Position numbers and translations under genes: made by a program. The notes below the pieces were generated by a model. It saw only the letters and a program-made list of their open reading frames with translations. It was not told where the DNA came from and did no database searches. 64,000 nt of DNA, taken from assembly GCF_043641665.1 (NCBI RefSeq), contig NC_092182.1:17783241-17847240 (forward strand), read 5' to 3'. This document shows, in pieces, positions 12,001 to 26,843 of this stretch; the first letter of the stretch is position 1, and the number at the start of each line of letters is the position of its first letter. Source of the stretch: Enoplosus armatus. Taxonomy: Eukaryota; Chordata; Actinopteri; Centrarchiformes; Enoplosidae.

Positions 12001-13119
12001 GGCAGGTTTGAACTTGTAGTTTGATGCATTGTGTTGAAAACAATGGTTGTTCATCTTTTTGCTGTCTTGCGTGAGGAGTTACTTGTTGCAGCAGGATGTG
12101 CTTTTTATGTGCTTACGCAATGAAGACGAATGATAACAGTGTTTGTTGTAAAATCCATAACGTTGAAACTAAATGTTATTATCTACAGTGTGACAAACCC
12201 ACTGTGCTCAGTTTAGCCTCTTCCTGTGGGATCGGGTGCAGTTAAATAGCCGGAGTGGGTGTGTTTGCATTTAATCCCATTATAACCGGCACCACTCCCT
12301 CTCATAGCATCCCGCACTATCCATGAATCAATACAGTAATAGTGCTGACTGCGGCTCTCTCAGTCATCGAAGTGACGGGAGGCTATAACAGGAGAAATGA
12401 CCCTGACTGTATGTGCTGCTCCCTGCTTGCCATCTAAAAATAAGATCTCTCCTTGAAGTGCGGCTCAGACTGCTAATGAGCACTCGTGTAGAGATGCTAG
12501 TGTCATGGACGGTGTGGCAGATAATCTTTACAGCCGGCCGTCACTGCTGTTTTCTTCCTCTCCATCCCTTTCTTCTTCTCTCTTTTCCTTTCTTCCATCC
12601 TTCCCTCTGACTGTGCTTTGTTCTGTCTGAAAGCATTCTTTTCTGGCATCCCGCCCCGAGCTGCAATTAAGATTTTTCAGCGTTTTCTCGACATCCCACA
12701 CCATTCCTTCCTTCTTTTCCATTTTCTTCTGCTCTGTGGAATCCTTCTTGGTATTTATATCTCGAACTGGAGCTGTCTGGCACACAGAGAACGGACAGAG
12801 GTCACGCTATGTTTTCAGAAATCAACCATTTGGTCAGGCTTTTAGATAATTATTCAGGACTCTGCTCTGAGCCAGTGAGCTGTGTGTGGGAGCAACCTCT
12901 GACCAGAGCACAAACTCCCCAATGCATGTTCTGGCCAAGATGCTCCAAAGAGATACAGGCATGCTGAACTTTCCCACATGCTTAGAAACACAAACAGACT
13001 TGACAGCATTATTTGTGTTTCTATATTTTTAAATCTGTTCCACTACCGAGGATAAGTGATAAAACGTTTCCAACATTATTTATGTTTTGATATTTTTACA
13101 TTTATTCCAGTTTTGTTGT

Positions 13120-13440
13120 TATTAACCATGTTAGCTGCGTGGCTCGGGGGATGTCAGTCGGTTGGTTGGTCAACTACTGTGGTCCAGACTGAAATACTGA
13201 AATATCATCCATTAAATTTGGTACAGACATTCATAGTTCCCAGAAGATGAATCCTACCAACTTTGGTGATCATCTGACTTTTCTTTTAGCGCCACCAAAT
13301 ATCTCAACAATTTCCATAAAATTTGGTACCCACATTCATGTTTCCCTCGGCATGAATTGTTTTGGTGATCCCGGGACTTGTTATCTAGAGCCATCATCAA
13401 GTCAAAGTGTTCACCCTCAGAGCCAACAAGTAGACAGGGT
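13120..13440 (+). repeat. Fish repeat with 'ATATCTCAACAATTTCCATAAAATTTGGTAC' type phrase
   Basis: Phrases GTGGTCCAGACTGAAATA, AAATTTGGTACAGACATTCAT and ATCTCAACAATTTCCA recur, partly rearranged or inverted, at 26330-26545, 29040-29410 and 34760-35170. It is a common teleost interspersed family of unknown class. Confidence 0.6.
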
Positions 13441-13666
13441 TATATATAGGGTTATCTATACAAAAATCAACAACATGCATCATTTTTCTTTTTTATTCTA
13501 AACTTGTAGATACATATCTGGCAACTGAGTGTAAATCAAAAGTTTATCAGCTCTTTTTTAATACCACATAAGGGCAGCAGGGGGCAGAGACTGTTTGACA
13601 CGAGAGAAGCTGGTTCATGATGCCAGCCAGATCACATGAGAGGAATTCAGCCTCATCCCTCTAGTA

Positions 13667-13670
<4 letters not shown>

Positions 13671-13708
<38 letters not shown>
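13671..13708. repeat. (GT)n microsatellite
   Basis: About 19 uninterrupted GT units. It gives rise to a spurious minus-strand open frame rich in His-Thr. Confidence 0.95.
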
Positions 13709-13711
<3 letters not shown>

Positions 13712-14046
13712 CATTGATGAAAGTGCCCAGAGACACTAATCTTAGGTCAGTTTTAATCCTCCTTAATGTGAAAGTTTTGTTAAGGACCTTTGCTGCCTCT
13801 TTGTCAACGCTCAAAGCAAACTTCTCAGGCAATAAAATCACACCAACCAAAATGACGAAAGTGGAGGCTCTTTGGAAGTAAACACGTAGGTCCAACTTTA
13901 TGGAGGGGCTGCTAGCAAACACAGATACTATTAGACAAAAATGGGTAAGAGACTTTTAGCTTAAGAAACGAGGAAGGGTCCATTTTCTGTTCTAAATTCA
14001 CAACTGCTCTTCCAATGTAAGACTCAAAACCATACACAGAATACAC

Positions 14047-14180
14047 TCAGTGTCCACTTTATTAGGCACACCTGCACAGCCATGCAATACAGAATGAACA
14101 TGGGCGTGAACTGGCATCGTAAAAAGCACAAGTTCAAGAAGAAACATATTCATATATAAGAATATAAGATTAGAAATGTG
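14047..14180. repeat. Single end of the fold-back 'CACTTTATTAGG' element
   Basis: CAGTGTCCACTTTATTAGGC is the same terminal sequence as in the complete fold-back copy at 52010-52470. Only one arm is present here. Confidence 0.6.
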
Positions 14181-14990
14181 AATATCCACATGAAGTCACA
14201 TCCCTCCTCACAAATGTTTTTTTATCCAAAAATCACATAAAGCCACCCTGACTGGGAAGGTCAAATACAAAAGGTGCAAGGACAAGTCCGTCCTAGTATT
14301 TCATCTTCTCATGCTGTGGTCGTGTGCAACTGTCGTGTGTGAGGTTTATTGTGTGGAGCAGTTGAGGTGACACACCGGCAGCTGCTCACAGATTGACTCA
14401 AGAGAAACAGAAATCAGCCGGTTCAAACAGCAGCTGTGCATGACGGGGCGTAACTGAGGTGTGTGTCGTTTGTTTGAGCCACTTGTTGGAAAATACTAAG
14501 AATCAGTGGGGTAAAACACTAACAGTGAATACATAAAATCACACTTGATATGCTTTGTTGGAGAGCCTGCAATTTCTCTGATTATGTCTCTGGTTCTGTC
14601 AGGACACATCCATTTCTCCCACTCTCCCTTTCCACAAGAGCTAAAGGTCTGTAATAAAGTTTCCTGGGTCACTGTGCACATTTTGGCCCCTTTTGTCTAC
14701 CACATTCATTCCAGATCGCCGCCACCAGAAGTCAGATGTCAGGGCTTTCATGCTCTCTTTTACCGCTTTTTAACTTTCCAGATTTCACCTCAGGTCTTTT
14801 CCCTTTTATGCTCCTCCTACAAGCACCTGCACCAAACCAGTGGCCGCAGAAAGGCCGCAGTTTAGACCGTGTGAACCCAACAGATAAAACAGTCTGCTGT
14901 CTTTTCACCCTCTCTCTCTCTCTATTCAATAGCCTCCAAGTGTCTTGACAACCTTGCCTGGTATTTTGGCAGCAGTCCCTTGAGTGTTGA

Positions 14991-15377
14991 TGTCAGCTGA
15001 GAGAGGGGAGGCAGGGAGGTGGAGGGACTGAGGGGAGGGGGGGAGGAGTGAGCGGGCTATTCAAGGCACTTGTCCTCTGTCTCCCTCTGAGCATAGAGGA
15101 GGGGGGAGGCGCACATGCATTGAGAGAAACACACTCACACACACACATATACTAGTAGCGGCCACATTTTCACAGCCTGCTCTTCAGACTGACAGCAGCA
15201 AACGGAGTTGAGAGCCGGCACGATAGAGCGAGGGAGGAGGATTGGAAACAAGGGAGCCATCCACAGAGGAGAGGACAGGAGAGGAGAGTACACAGGATTT
15301 GCCACATTATTTTCTTCTCTTTTAGCTCTCTGGGAGCCATAAAAGCTGCTTGAACTGAACTTGCTCTGCACCTTGCT
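14991..15377 (+). promoter_or_regulatory. Likely itga7 promoter and 5' UTR region
   Basis: The stretch before the start codon is strongly purine-rich (GAGGGGAGGGGGGGAGGAG at about 15030-15050) and relatively GC-rich compared with the neighbouring intergenic DNA. There is no obvious TATA box. A CAGCTG E-box, the kind bound by myogenic bHLH factors, is at 14994-14999; a single hexamer is weak evidence. The region includes the probable 5' UTR, ending in TTGCT before ATG 15378. Confidence 0.4.
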
Positions 15378-15595
15378 ATGGCAGCCCCGGTGGGACATGG
15401 GAACACCGTCTTCCTCTCCTCTTGTTCCTCTCATCCTTGGACTACCCTCCTCTGGGCTCTGTTGACCCTTTTAAGCCAAGTGCGGGGCTTTAACCTGGAT
15501 ACTACTCACACACTGCACAAGTTGGGAGACCGTGGCACCTTTTTTGGTTTCTCTCTAGCACTTCACCAACAGCTTACCCCAGAGCCTCAGAGCTG
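15378..15595 (+). CDS. itga7: itga7 exon 1: signal peptide and first propeller strand
   Basis: ATG in context GCTATGG opens a leader with a hydrophobic core ([17 protein letters not shown]), followed by [20 protein letters not shown] and [14 protein letters not shown]. This mirrors the FNLD..G..FGFS..LH.QL.P.PQSW start of mature human alpha-7. It ends with TG of a split Trp codon before donor gtgagt. No alternative in-frame upstream ATG is seen. Confidence 0.93.
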
Positions 15596-16562
15596 GTGAG
15601 TGGGTGAATGCGGCACTGAGCTTGCCCTGTGTGTCCTGTGCGGTTCTGACTTTTTCATTGCACCTTACATAGTCAGTTTAAATGTGTGGTATCTTGTATC
15701 TGCACCTGCTCCTCGTGCAAAATCTTCATTATACCATGAATCTTCATTTTTTAGGGCAGGTAAAAGATGTAATTTGAAATGTGTGGCTACTACAGTCAGC
15801 ATGCACCAGTTCTTAGATTTGCTAAATCATTGTTACACCCATAACTCTGAACTGGGTGCAGGAGTTTGAGCATGTTTATGTGCAGCATGTACAGCAAGAG
15901 CAGCCTGAGCTCTGAGTTAATAGACGATGATTTACAGTAAGTGGAGAGTGGATGAGAGTAGGCTTGCTGACTCAGCTTCTGAAGAAGGGAAAAAAGGGTT
16001 TTGTAAGTGATTTTAGCAGTTCAGGTCTGATGCTGACTTCAGGGGAGTGGAGATACTAATGTGTCCTATAGTGTGTGGAGCTGTGAGTGTATTTGTTCAA
16101 GGATGAGTTGTACATGTGTGTGTCTATGTGACCGTGTTTGTTTTCAGATCCGCTGTTTGCCAACAGCTGTTTTTGATGTGTGACTGGAACACTGGTGAGC
16201 CCTTTCCTCCAGAAATCATGAATAAATTATAACAACAGATCAGCCTGTAAATCTTTGGAAATGTTTACTGCATGACCTTAAATTTACCTCTCCTGAAGCC
16301 TTGCGATTAATATTTCATCTAATGAGGTGCCAGAGACAACAGTTTTGTAATATATCCATAGGATTAGAAAGAGCCCAGAGGTCTGTACTGTATTTTCCAC
16401 GACAAATTCAGTTGGCACAGTTATCCTAAACGTCCCTATACGTTTACAACTTCAAAAGTTTGTGTTATACATGAATATAACCAGTGATGGAAGAAGTATT
16501 CTGGTCCTGTACTAGTAAAAGTACTACAATGTAAAAATACTACATTACAAGTAAAAGTAAAA

Positions 16563-16633
<71 letters not shown>

Positions 16634-19600
16634 CACACTCTCACTTAACCTGCAAAGTAACTAAAAAAGTACAACATTCCTCTCTGAAGTGTAGTGGGGT
16701 AGAAGTATAAAGTTGTATATAATGGAAATACTTGAGTAATGTAAAGGTAGCTCAAACCTCAGTACTGTAATTTATTACTTTCCATCACTGAATATAACAA
16801 ATTCAACATTGATGTAATGTACATCCTTTAAAATCAATTCAAACACTTTCTGAGCGAGAGAATTAATTTACTACAGGTCCCTGTTTTAGAGCTCCATATT
16901 TAACTGTTGGCTCCTCAGTTTACTCGGGCTGGAGTCGTCCTGTCGCCTGGTAAGACCAGGGGAATGACATCAGCATTCAGGGACACACGGACCGTCAGTG
17001 CGAGAGTCATGTCACCCCTCTGAAACTTGTTCACTGTCCAGCAGCAGTCCTGGAACTTATTTCAATAACTGACAGTAAGCTGAAAGTATTTTAGAAAATG
17101 TCCGTGCTACAGCAGCAGAGTTAGTGCCAGGAGGCAATAAACTGGCCTGATGTGCTGATGTGATGCACCTACTGGAAGAGAGTGGGATGAATAATGCTGC
17201 TGCCAGTATGCCCTGACGTCACACCCACTGTTTGCATAGATGACTTGATAATAATTTTATCCCCATCACAACATTTATCACAAGATTTTAGAATTTATGA
17301 GGTTATGAGTTGTTCCTGTATAGAGAACCTGCTGGGAAGCTGACTAAATGTGGTCAGAAATATTCAATAATTAATGATTTATACATATTTTTATAAAATA
17401 TTAGCGAGTCGCTAACTGTGTCTGCTGTTTGGTGCTGGTCAGGTAGAGTACAGTGGGTTTTTAGAACTTTGATGCCTGCTTCAGCCGAAAATGACTGTGA
17501 TATTGTTTTTGCATAGTCATTTGATGTATTGTTATTATAAAAAATACTGATTATAGCCACTTTAAGTTTATCTGAAAGATTCACCATATTTGACCACATT
17601 TTGGAAAGTGACTCAGAGAGGCAGAAGAATAATATTCTGGTGGGGAAATAATGACTCCTATATTTATTAATTTAATTGTTAGCCTAAAAGACATCAAAAC
17701 TGATTACATCGTGTGTAAGAAATACTGAAATTAGCCAATAAATTATTGCACCAATGCAGAATGTATGCCTTGCAGGCTACTCAAACCCAAATTCCCAGAA
17801 ATAAAAAGAGATCGTGGCCTTTCATCATCACTATGGACTGTAGGAGTGCAAAACATTTTGATTTGATGTTATTGCACTTTCAGTGAGAGAAATGTATTAT
17901 TCAGATAGCAACACAGCAATTATCTTTCCTGTCTGAATAATACATTTCCATTAAGCTTCATGATGGTGCCCTCTCTGTGTTATTGCAGTTCAGATTTGTG
18001 CGTTTGTGAGTTTTCCAAGTTGCTCTCATTATTATTGCTGTTCTTCTGATACACCCACTTGACACAATTAGCCTCAAACTTATTGTAATTAGATGCTATT
18101 GACTCATTTTCTCTTTATATTATGAAGGTTTGGGTTACCGTCGCCTGTGGTCATACTGCCATGCGCTCATTGTGTGTTACGCCACCGGATTCAATGGTGA
18201 AAATGATATTACCACTTTGATGCTCTGTTCTGTGCTTACTCATGGTTGTATCACACACTGCGTAATGCTAAAGTGCTCATAGAAATCAGCTTAGTCATAC
18301 TGTCACACTTGTAGAGATTCATCTTCTCTGGTTTTCTCAGTTTGTTGGAGGCTCAGGAAAAAACGTTTTCCCTAAGGCATCAGAGAAGTGATTTCTTCAA
18401 AAGCAGGACCATACAATGTCGGGGAGGAGACGTTCAGCTTCAGATACAGCTGGCAGGTTTATCTAATGAATGTCTTTTTGTTCAGTTTTACAGTCTCTCT
18501 TCAGTACAGTGCAGCAAACCTAATGCTCCTTTTCAATATGACCAAGGCAAAGGTCAGCACATGTGACACAATGATCTCATACTGACTGATGTGCTGCAAT
18601 GAGATCCTGTTCAGTGACATGTTGGGAGGAAGTAAAAGTATGCCACACTCAGACGGGGATAAGAGCCACGATCTGGTCTCCCGAACTCTGGTAAACTTTC
18701 TATATGATCTGTCTTTGTTGACCTGAAGCAGAAGCACCAAGCTGAACTTAGGGGGCTTCTCCTGCTGCTGATGCCAGACAGAGGATGAGATGAGAGGGTA
18801 TTTCAGTCTGAGTTATGTGTGTGTCTGCTATTTATACTGCTATGAGAAGTGCTTCCGCTAATAGTTCACTGCCTAGTGAAGACAGGAAGCCCCGAGCTTA
18901 ATCCCTGCCAATCTTCCAGAAATCAGCTCCTGCTTGTTTATACATTGTAATAAATCTGTCAAACAGAAAAACAAAATAACCCAACCTTATATAGACCTAT
19001 ATAACCGACCTATAATAGATTTATATTTATATATATTTAAAAGACAATAAGGGCAATTGGCAAAGACCAAAGTGGTGGAGCGACATACAATGTGGCTACA
19101 AACACTATGCTGTACTGCTGTCTGTATTCAGGATAAGCTGATTCGACATACTGCAAGCTTTTAATGTCGCACATCAATATACTCAGAACAAACCCATGAC
19201 AGCATGATATATAAATGTTCAGCTCACTGCCAAAGGTGTGTAAATCATACTGTACCACCAACATGTATGCTGGAAAGCGCCGAGCCTCGCAGTTTCAGGT
19301 CATTTCTTTACATTGATCTCTGCCTCATGATTTAATGTGAAGGTCTTTTCTTTTTCAGAGTGCTTTGACAAACGTGGGGGATGGCAGTTCTGCTTTGCTG
19401 CACTGTTGTAGGTCATCTGTTATTGTTTCTTGATGAAGGATCTCTATCTGGCCTTGAAAGACATCTATTGTGCATATTCTCTATTCTGACCCAATTGTTA
19501 GTCTTCCCTTTGTGTTATGTTTTGAATCATGGCAGTAATTTCCTCTTTCTGAACAGGCTTTTTATTGGCCAATTAATGTCTTTTTCCCCCAAACCACATC

Positions 19601-21536
19601 AGTTTGTTTTTGGCCACAGCATAGCCACACATTGTCAACATTATTAGGCTGTAATTCATCGGACTGTCAGGCTGTTGATGTGAGTAGATGTAGAGTTGGC
19701 TGTGTTGCGTTGCTGTCATAGAGAAAGTAGAAAGTCTCAAGTTACAGTGAGGTTCATGTTTGCCATGGATTTTGCTTTGGTGCCTTTTCTGAGGTCAGTC
19801 TCACTTCCAGTGGGGCTGCAGGTAGCCGATATAATCCCAGACATCTAGTCTGGAGCTCGGTTTCACTGGCTGAGTAAGAATCTAAAACAGAGCTTTCTGA
19901 AGCTGAACAAATCCTCTCATTGAACTGGAGGCTTGATTAACACAGCTTAAAAAACAAGAGTGGAGTGTGGAAGGGATTTTTGGATGACCTCCAAAAGGTT
20001 ACAGAGATTGCAGGAGAAGTCAAATGCAAAAGATAAGAACCTCAGCACTGTGCAGGTTTAAGTTATTAGGAGGCAACATTTATTTCTATAAAAGCAATAG
20101 TTTGACACTTATATACTTATTTGAACATCCATGTAACTCTCGTGTGCTAAGTTTGAAGCTATAGCCAGCAGCCGGTTAGCTTAGTTTAGCATAAAGACTA
20201 GAAACAGGGGGAAACAGCTGGCTGCCTGGCTCTGTCCAAAGGTAACAACATCAGCCTACGTTGAGTTTTTTATGGGGAGGTTACTATTTGTTGGCCAGTC
20301 ACAGTAACTTCCTATGTGTACAGATTAAACAAATGTGATACAACGTGTTAATTAGAGGTGCTCGTAGATGGATTTTGACAGAGCCAGGCTAGCTGTTTCA
20401 GTCTTTGTGCTAAGCTAAGCTAACTGGCTGCTAGCCGTAGCTTTATATTTACCGTACAAACATGAGAGTGATATTAATCTTCTCATCCAACTCTCGGCTG
20501 AAAGGAAATAAGCGTATTTTCCAAAATGTCAAACTTTTTTTCAAGTCTTGATAACTTTTATTTTGCTGTTAAATTGTGAAAATCAATATTTGGCTTATGC
20601 CTCCATGAGTCAAACACAATATCCTTCCACATCTTTAGTTTAATACACATATCAATGAGTGTAAATGGGGCCCAGCATAACTGTTCCACACATTCATATC
20701 ACAATGAAGAATTTCTGGGGGCCAATTTGCATTAAAATAGCCAAATAAAAGCCGCTTTTTCAACCCCATCTTAAGAGTTGAGAATGAACCTTCCCCCTTT
20801 TCCCTCCCTAATTCAATTCATGATTTTTCTCCTGCTCCCTCTCTTTCTCTCTCTTGTTGCTAAGTCTTCCAGAGGCCACTCACGTGAAAGCCTCGTAAAT
20901 GTAGGAACTCACCCCGTTGCAGTTCTTATTTATATGAGAGATCAGATGGAGCAAAGGGTATATAGCATAGGCTTTACAGTCTGGCACGCACACACACACA
21001 CACACACGATTAATGCTCTTTACTAGCTCCCACTTACTCTTTGTCTATTTAGCATTCTCCCATTCCTCCACACTGGGCTGCCTGGGCTTGGACAAAAGCT
21101 CGGTGGGAAGCAGCGCTGCCTGGCAGAGAGCTTTCAGGAATATTACTCTGCGAACCACGTGCTCACTGGAGGGAGAGGGACAATCTGCAGAGTCAGGAGG
21201 AAACATACAACTTATTTGAGGGATTTGGCAGTTTGGCAGCGTAGGAGGAGCAGGAATTGATTCTGCTGTCCTGAGAAGGTCAAGTTTTCTGGCATTTTGT
21301 TAGATTATCAGTCCAAAAAATTATTGCATTTGGTGTTAATGTCTCATGTTGACTGACTCTGCTGTTAGGTTTACTTTCCATGTTATTTGATAAAACACTC
21401 AGCTGCATTACCTTGAGTTGACTACAAATATTGTATGATCTATATGTGGGGGAGGGGTTGAGGGCCTGATGGGGACGGGAGCTGCAGGGATGAATAAATC
21501 ATGGATGGCCTCCCCTTTGATTAAATATGTGTGTGC

Positions 21537-21572
<36 letters not shown>

Positions 21573-24329
21573 ATTTGGAGGCAGTTGTGTTGACTCTGGT
21601 AAAGAGGCAGTTTAATCAATCAGCTGATGGCAGCGCTACTGGGGACTGATACAGAACTGAGGTTGGAAAGAAGCAGTGAAAAGCAGACAGGAACAGGAAA
21701 TTACAAAGAATGTGGAGGCTTTTTGTTTGTATTTATTAAAAGAGATTACGCAGGAAAGTCTTTGGATACAAACGGTCTAATTACTTGAACGTTTTAAACA
21801 TTCTTTATATAGATGCCCTTTGAGTTATCACTGTTGCTCGCTTATCTTGTCTAATTTCCTCGAATAGTTATGTGCTGATTAGGTCCATGGATGTTAGCAT
21901 GTGCCATCAGTGTCTGTATCTTGTGTCAGGTTTATGTGAATCGCAACCTGCGGACTAAGACAATGTTTCAAGTCTGTCATAGATATAACTAGCTAAGATG
22001 CACAAGCTCTTTGTAAGTTCAACGTTAGCTAATTATAACTTGTTTACTAAGTGGGATTTATGCTTAACTAAATCAAAACAGGCTGTACCACAAAAAGTAG
22101 TTCTTATATAGAGAATAGTAAATATTTACACCCAGTAACTATCAGGTAACTGTTGCATACATTGTGTACGCTAACTGAAACATTATCTTGCTAGTAAATA
22201 ACCTGTTTATATTGAAGCAAAATAGGTAATATTGAAATATGACCTACATTTGATCAAAATGTTGTTTTACAATGACGTAAAGTGGGAAGATGACATTTCA
22301 CAAAAATAACACAATAAACCTCAAACTACAAAACATTATGCCAATAACATTAAATGCTAAATGGTAGTCACACTAAATGACTAGCTAAATAGTGTTAGTT
22401 ATTAGCGTAATTGTTTCTTTTACACTCATGTCAAACTACATGACTACTACAACATCTGAAACACGCATTTCTCCATGTATGCACATATAAATAAAACCAA
22501 GTAATACCTACATTTATGAAGGATTTGCAGTTAAGTTAAATACACAGCCCCTAAAACTATAATTTTTGACAGTTCTTAGCTTGCAATGCTACATCGACTT
22601 TACACACAAGTCTCTACTAAGACATTTCTTAAGTTTTAATTGTGTAGCTTGATTTGGTAAATCACCTGTTTGAAACTAGCTTTTTGTTAAGAAATTAAGT
22701 AGGACTTTATACACAAACTTAGTGATGGATTTACGAATAGCTGGTTCAACCTAATTCAGGACCTGTATGGGGATAAATGAATGGCTCGATCCTTGTTGTG
22801 ATTTTGAGGAACATTTCTCTGCTGATTCCTGAAAGAAGTAGTTAATTTTAGAAAAGCCCAAAATACATCATGTTTTGGCTTACACTCATTCATCAGTGAC
22901 AAATGATTAATACCAGTTGGAGAGCTTTTTTCATCTCAGTAAAGTCAGTATGAATGGACATTAATTTGACCCATGAGAAGTACAACAAAGGGAACACAGT
23001 TGTCAACCTGTAAATATGGCTGCCAGTGTTTTGTAATTATGATTATCTTAGTTTTTATCTAGTTGGGGGTGAGACACCAGGTTTTTATCTCACTAATGTG
23101 GAAAGAAAGCCAAACAGGAGCCGATATGACTAGAATGGCAAAGACGCAATTAGTAGCCTCTCACATCAATCTTTATTCAATAATTATGTGGATAATGAAT
23201 CTCCTCTCTTTGTTCTCTTTGCTTTTCGGATTTTCTCTCCTTCATGTATCTCTTTCTCTCTCTGCGTCTGTGTCTTATCACACATTCACACACAAAGAAC
23301 ATCTTAGTTTCCTCCAGGACGAGGCGACATGCAGGTCAGGTGACCTAGAAGCTCTAAATTGATCATAGGTGTGACACTATTGAATGTGTTTGTCTGGCTG
23401 GGTGATAGCCCCGCACAGGGTGTTTCTGTGTTTTTCACACCTTGCATGCTGCTTGTCCCAGCCCCAGTCACACTTTAAAGAAAGAAAATAAGAAAAGGAA
23501 AGAAGGAGCAATTAAAACAGAGGCAGAACATGCGAACCAAATAGAGTAGATAGACAGATCAATAGATGGATGAGTAGATAAGGGGGGAGAATAAAAGGAG
23601 GAGATAAAAAGAAACAGGGGAGGGATGGTGTAGGGGTTATGTCCTCTTTACACTTTGGACCTGAGGGCCAATCATTACCCCATCTATGTCTGGAAATGGC
23701 CGTTCACTTATTGATCAGTAGTGGGGCAGGTGGTGAGCTTAGGGGTTGTTAAAGATGCATGTGAAGTGAGGATGGGGTTACCATTGTCCTCTAAAAGCAT
23801 TCCCCTTCCTGAAATACACTTTCAGTGTTGGATAGAAGTTCATAGGGTTTTAGCTATTTATTTATTTGTTTTGGTTTGTTTTTTATATTGATTAAATTGT
23901 TCTCCTGATTTCCTTGAACAAATTGTTTAAGCAGGAAGTTGAATCACATCCGTGGGCAGTTAACCGCAATATACCAAAGCTTGGCCTGGCAGCTGTTTCT
24001 GTCTTTCTTATTTGCTCATTATTGTACACTACCCAACCCCTTTTTTGTCTCTTCTTCCCAGAGTGGGAGAGAGTTGAGATGTTAAAAGCTTGATGATTCA
24101 CAGCTTTGTCACCTCATTCTCAGCTGTCATCTTCTCATCAGCAAAACTGAAAGGAGAAACTGGAGTCAGGTGTGAGAGTGGGCATTTACTGAAACAGGCC
24201 CTTTAGCTCTGTTTTATGAGACTGATTGTCACAGCCGATGTTGTCGGACAGGCTGCAGTCAGTGTGTTAATCCATAGTTTACACAGTTGTTGCAGCCTCC
24301 TGTTGTCTGGTGTGTATCTGCACATGTGC

Positions 24330-24378
<49 letters not shown>

Positions 24379-26264
24379 TTTATGAACAAATACTCATTTC
24401 ATTTGTACACTCATACCTCTATTAATGTCTGCATGCTTGCACATGTTTTCCTTTGCTTGTATATATGTGTCTGTGTGTGTTTCTGAGTCCAGGTCAGAGG
24501 TCACAGTCTTGCCTCAGGATAACAGAAGGCCTAAAGAGCCCAAGGCCCCCATGCTGATCCTGTAGAGCCACTGTCTATAGAGCAACAGCCTCATGCTGCT
24601 CTCCGATGGACAGATGTTAAAGGGTGTGAGCATACAGATTAGGTGGGATCAACTGAAATGGTCCTGACACTAAATATTGGAAATGCTTATGGTGTATTTG
24701 GATTCAAGATTTCACAAACTTTATTAGCCTTCAAAGGCCCATGCCTGGAAAATTCCAGGGAAGGGTTGGGTTTAAAAGAATCCGCAGTTAAAAATTTCAG
24801 TTGCTCTTTAAATTGATATTCGGAGTAAAATTACAAGAAAAAGCTTCTGTCCCCTGAAGCATATTGTTTGGATCACAATGAGGCCCTTAACAAACATCTG
24901 AACAGCATCCCAGTCTTTTCTCTCTCTCTCACACATCATCTGTCTCTTATTTTTCCCCTCTTTCCATAACCAAACAAAACATGACTTTTCTCAGAGGAAT
25001 TCTCATGGTATTACAAAATACTGACTGTGTATTGATGTATTTACATGTAGGCATGCTGCTATTGCCTTGCAATATTTTTTCGGTAACAAAGAAAATACAG
25101 CCTTTAGCTTAATGTTTAGAGTACATCACATTGATTTTGAAAAAGGTTTACAGCAGCACAAGAGTCGGGGAGCATTCATCCTGCAGTCGAAAACATGAAA
25201 ATTGACTAAATGGGATTTTAAAAGCTGCAAGTGCAAGTGTGTATGGGGGCAGGCTGAACACTGTTGAACTTAATCATGTTTTAAGGTTGTCAGTCATTCA
25301 GTAAGAGTTTGGACTGTTTTCTTGATATTTTGAGAAAGAGGGCTGGTCTGAATGTTGGTTACATGTGTGATGTATTGTTGTCCAGCCTGTCCTCTCACTC
25401 TCACTGCCTGTATGGGAAGCTGTACGCAAGGGATGTGACTCCTGAGAGTGGGGGAGGAGTAAAGGGATGTGTGTGTGTGTGGATGGGTTTTGGATGGGGG
25501 AGGTTTGGACAGGATCGTGGAGAGAATGAGTGTTGGGGTCACTGCACATGCTCCCCCTCAATGAACACATGGGTATGAGTGTAGTGTAATGAGGGTCCAG
25601 TGTGTGACTGTCATGTGTCTGTGATGATTAGCTGGAAAAACAAGGATGATTTTTACGACAATGGAGGGTGGGGTTATAAATCAACCTCCAATAAGCAGAG
25701 GCACATGAATTTCAGGGGTTTTGGTTTTGTGTTGTAATACACTGTTTCAATGACAGCAGCTGATGAATTTATCCTGGATCATGTATACCATATTCATGAT
25801 TCCTAGATGCAATCAAAACCACACACATACAAAAATGCTTTCACTTGCTTTGTTGGGTCCAAAATCAGTGTTGCACACAGTAGCTGAGCTTTTGTTTTTG
25901 ACCGCCAAGACATGATAATAATATAACAATATTACCTTTTTTAACCAGGAAAGAGCTTCACTGATATTAAAAACCTGCTTGCCAAATGTCCTTGATCAAG
26001 TGTCCAAGATAGCAAGATCACATAGAACATAAACCATAAAGGTTTTGGTGGGATATTCAAAGTAAGACTAGTACTACCCCGGACCCTGGGGTACACCCTT
26101 GCTCACATTTAAAAACCTTGAGTTGAGCCTTTGCTTATAACATGTTAATTGCTTGATTGAACGATGACTGACACTTCTAATTTGTGATGGGTAATGCAAG
26201 ATGTCTAGACTTGGTAGCAGTGCATATTTTTGATGCTTACATGCACTGTGTGACTACGTTACTC

Positions 26265-26302
<38 letters not shown>

Positions 26303-26622
26303 ATATATATTATATATATATATATAACAGTGCCATGGCTCTGTGGACAGCAATGTCTGTGGGTCTGTCTGTCAGTCGTCCACCACTTTGGTCCAGACTA
26401 AAATATTAAATATCAACATCTACATGAGGCATAGCATCAGCATGTTAGCATGCCGACATTAGAATTTAGCTCAAAGCCCTGCTGTGTCTAAGTACAGCCT
26501 TGGAGCCACTACCATGGCTGTAGACTGTTAATCTTGTTCTAATCAGTTTGTCAGGGGGGGTCACTGATGCAGGTGGGGCCCAGGTGCATCATCTAATCTG
26601 TGTAAACAACCCGGCAATGTAA

Positions 26623-26659
<37 letters not shown>

Positions 26660-26795
26660 CAGTTGTGCTGGTGCCGGCTCTGTGGCGTCTGGTTTTATGC
26701 GGGTATTTCTCTAGACATCGTCACCGTCACACTCAACACCCTGATATCTCCTCCAGGCTCAGTCTGCAGCAGCAACAACATACCCACAATCACTC

Positions 26796-26843
<48 letters not shown>

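Larger units (their letters stand above)
10300..14990. other. Intergenic, repeat-rich, no gene recognised
   Basis: Apart from the repeats listed separately (11148-12000, 13120-13440, 13671-13708, 14047-14180), this stretch is unremarkable AT-rich DNA. Open frames such as 12413-12610 and 12618-12845 sit on pyrimidine-rich low-complexity sequence and show no domain. Confidence 0.6.

Noticed and set aside
25294..25578. Overlapping open frames on both strands
   Set aside because: Low-complexity GT/GGG-rich sequence permits several long frames at once; no family resemblance and no splice context.
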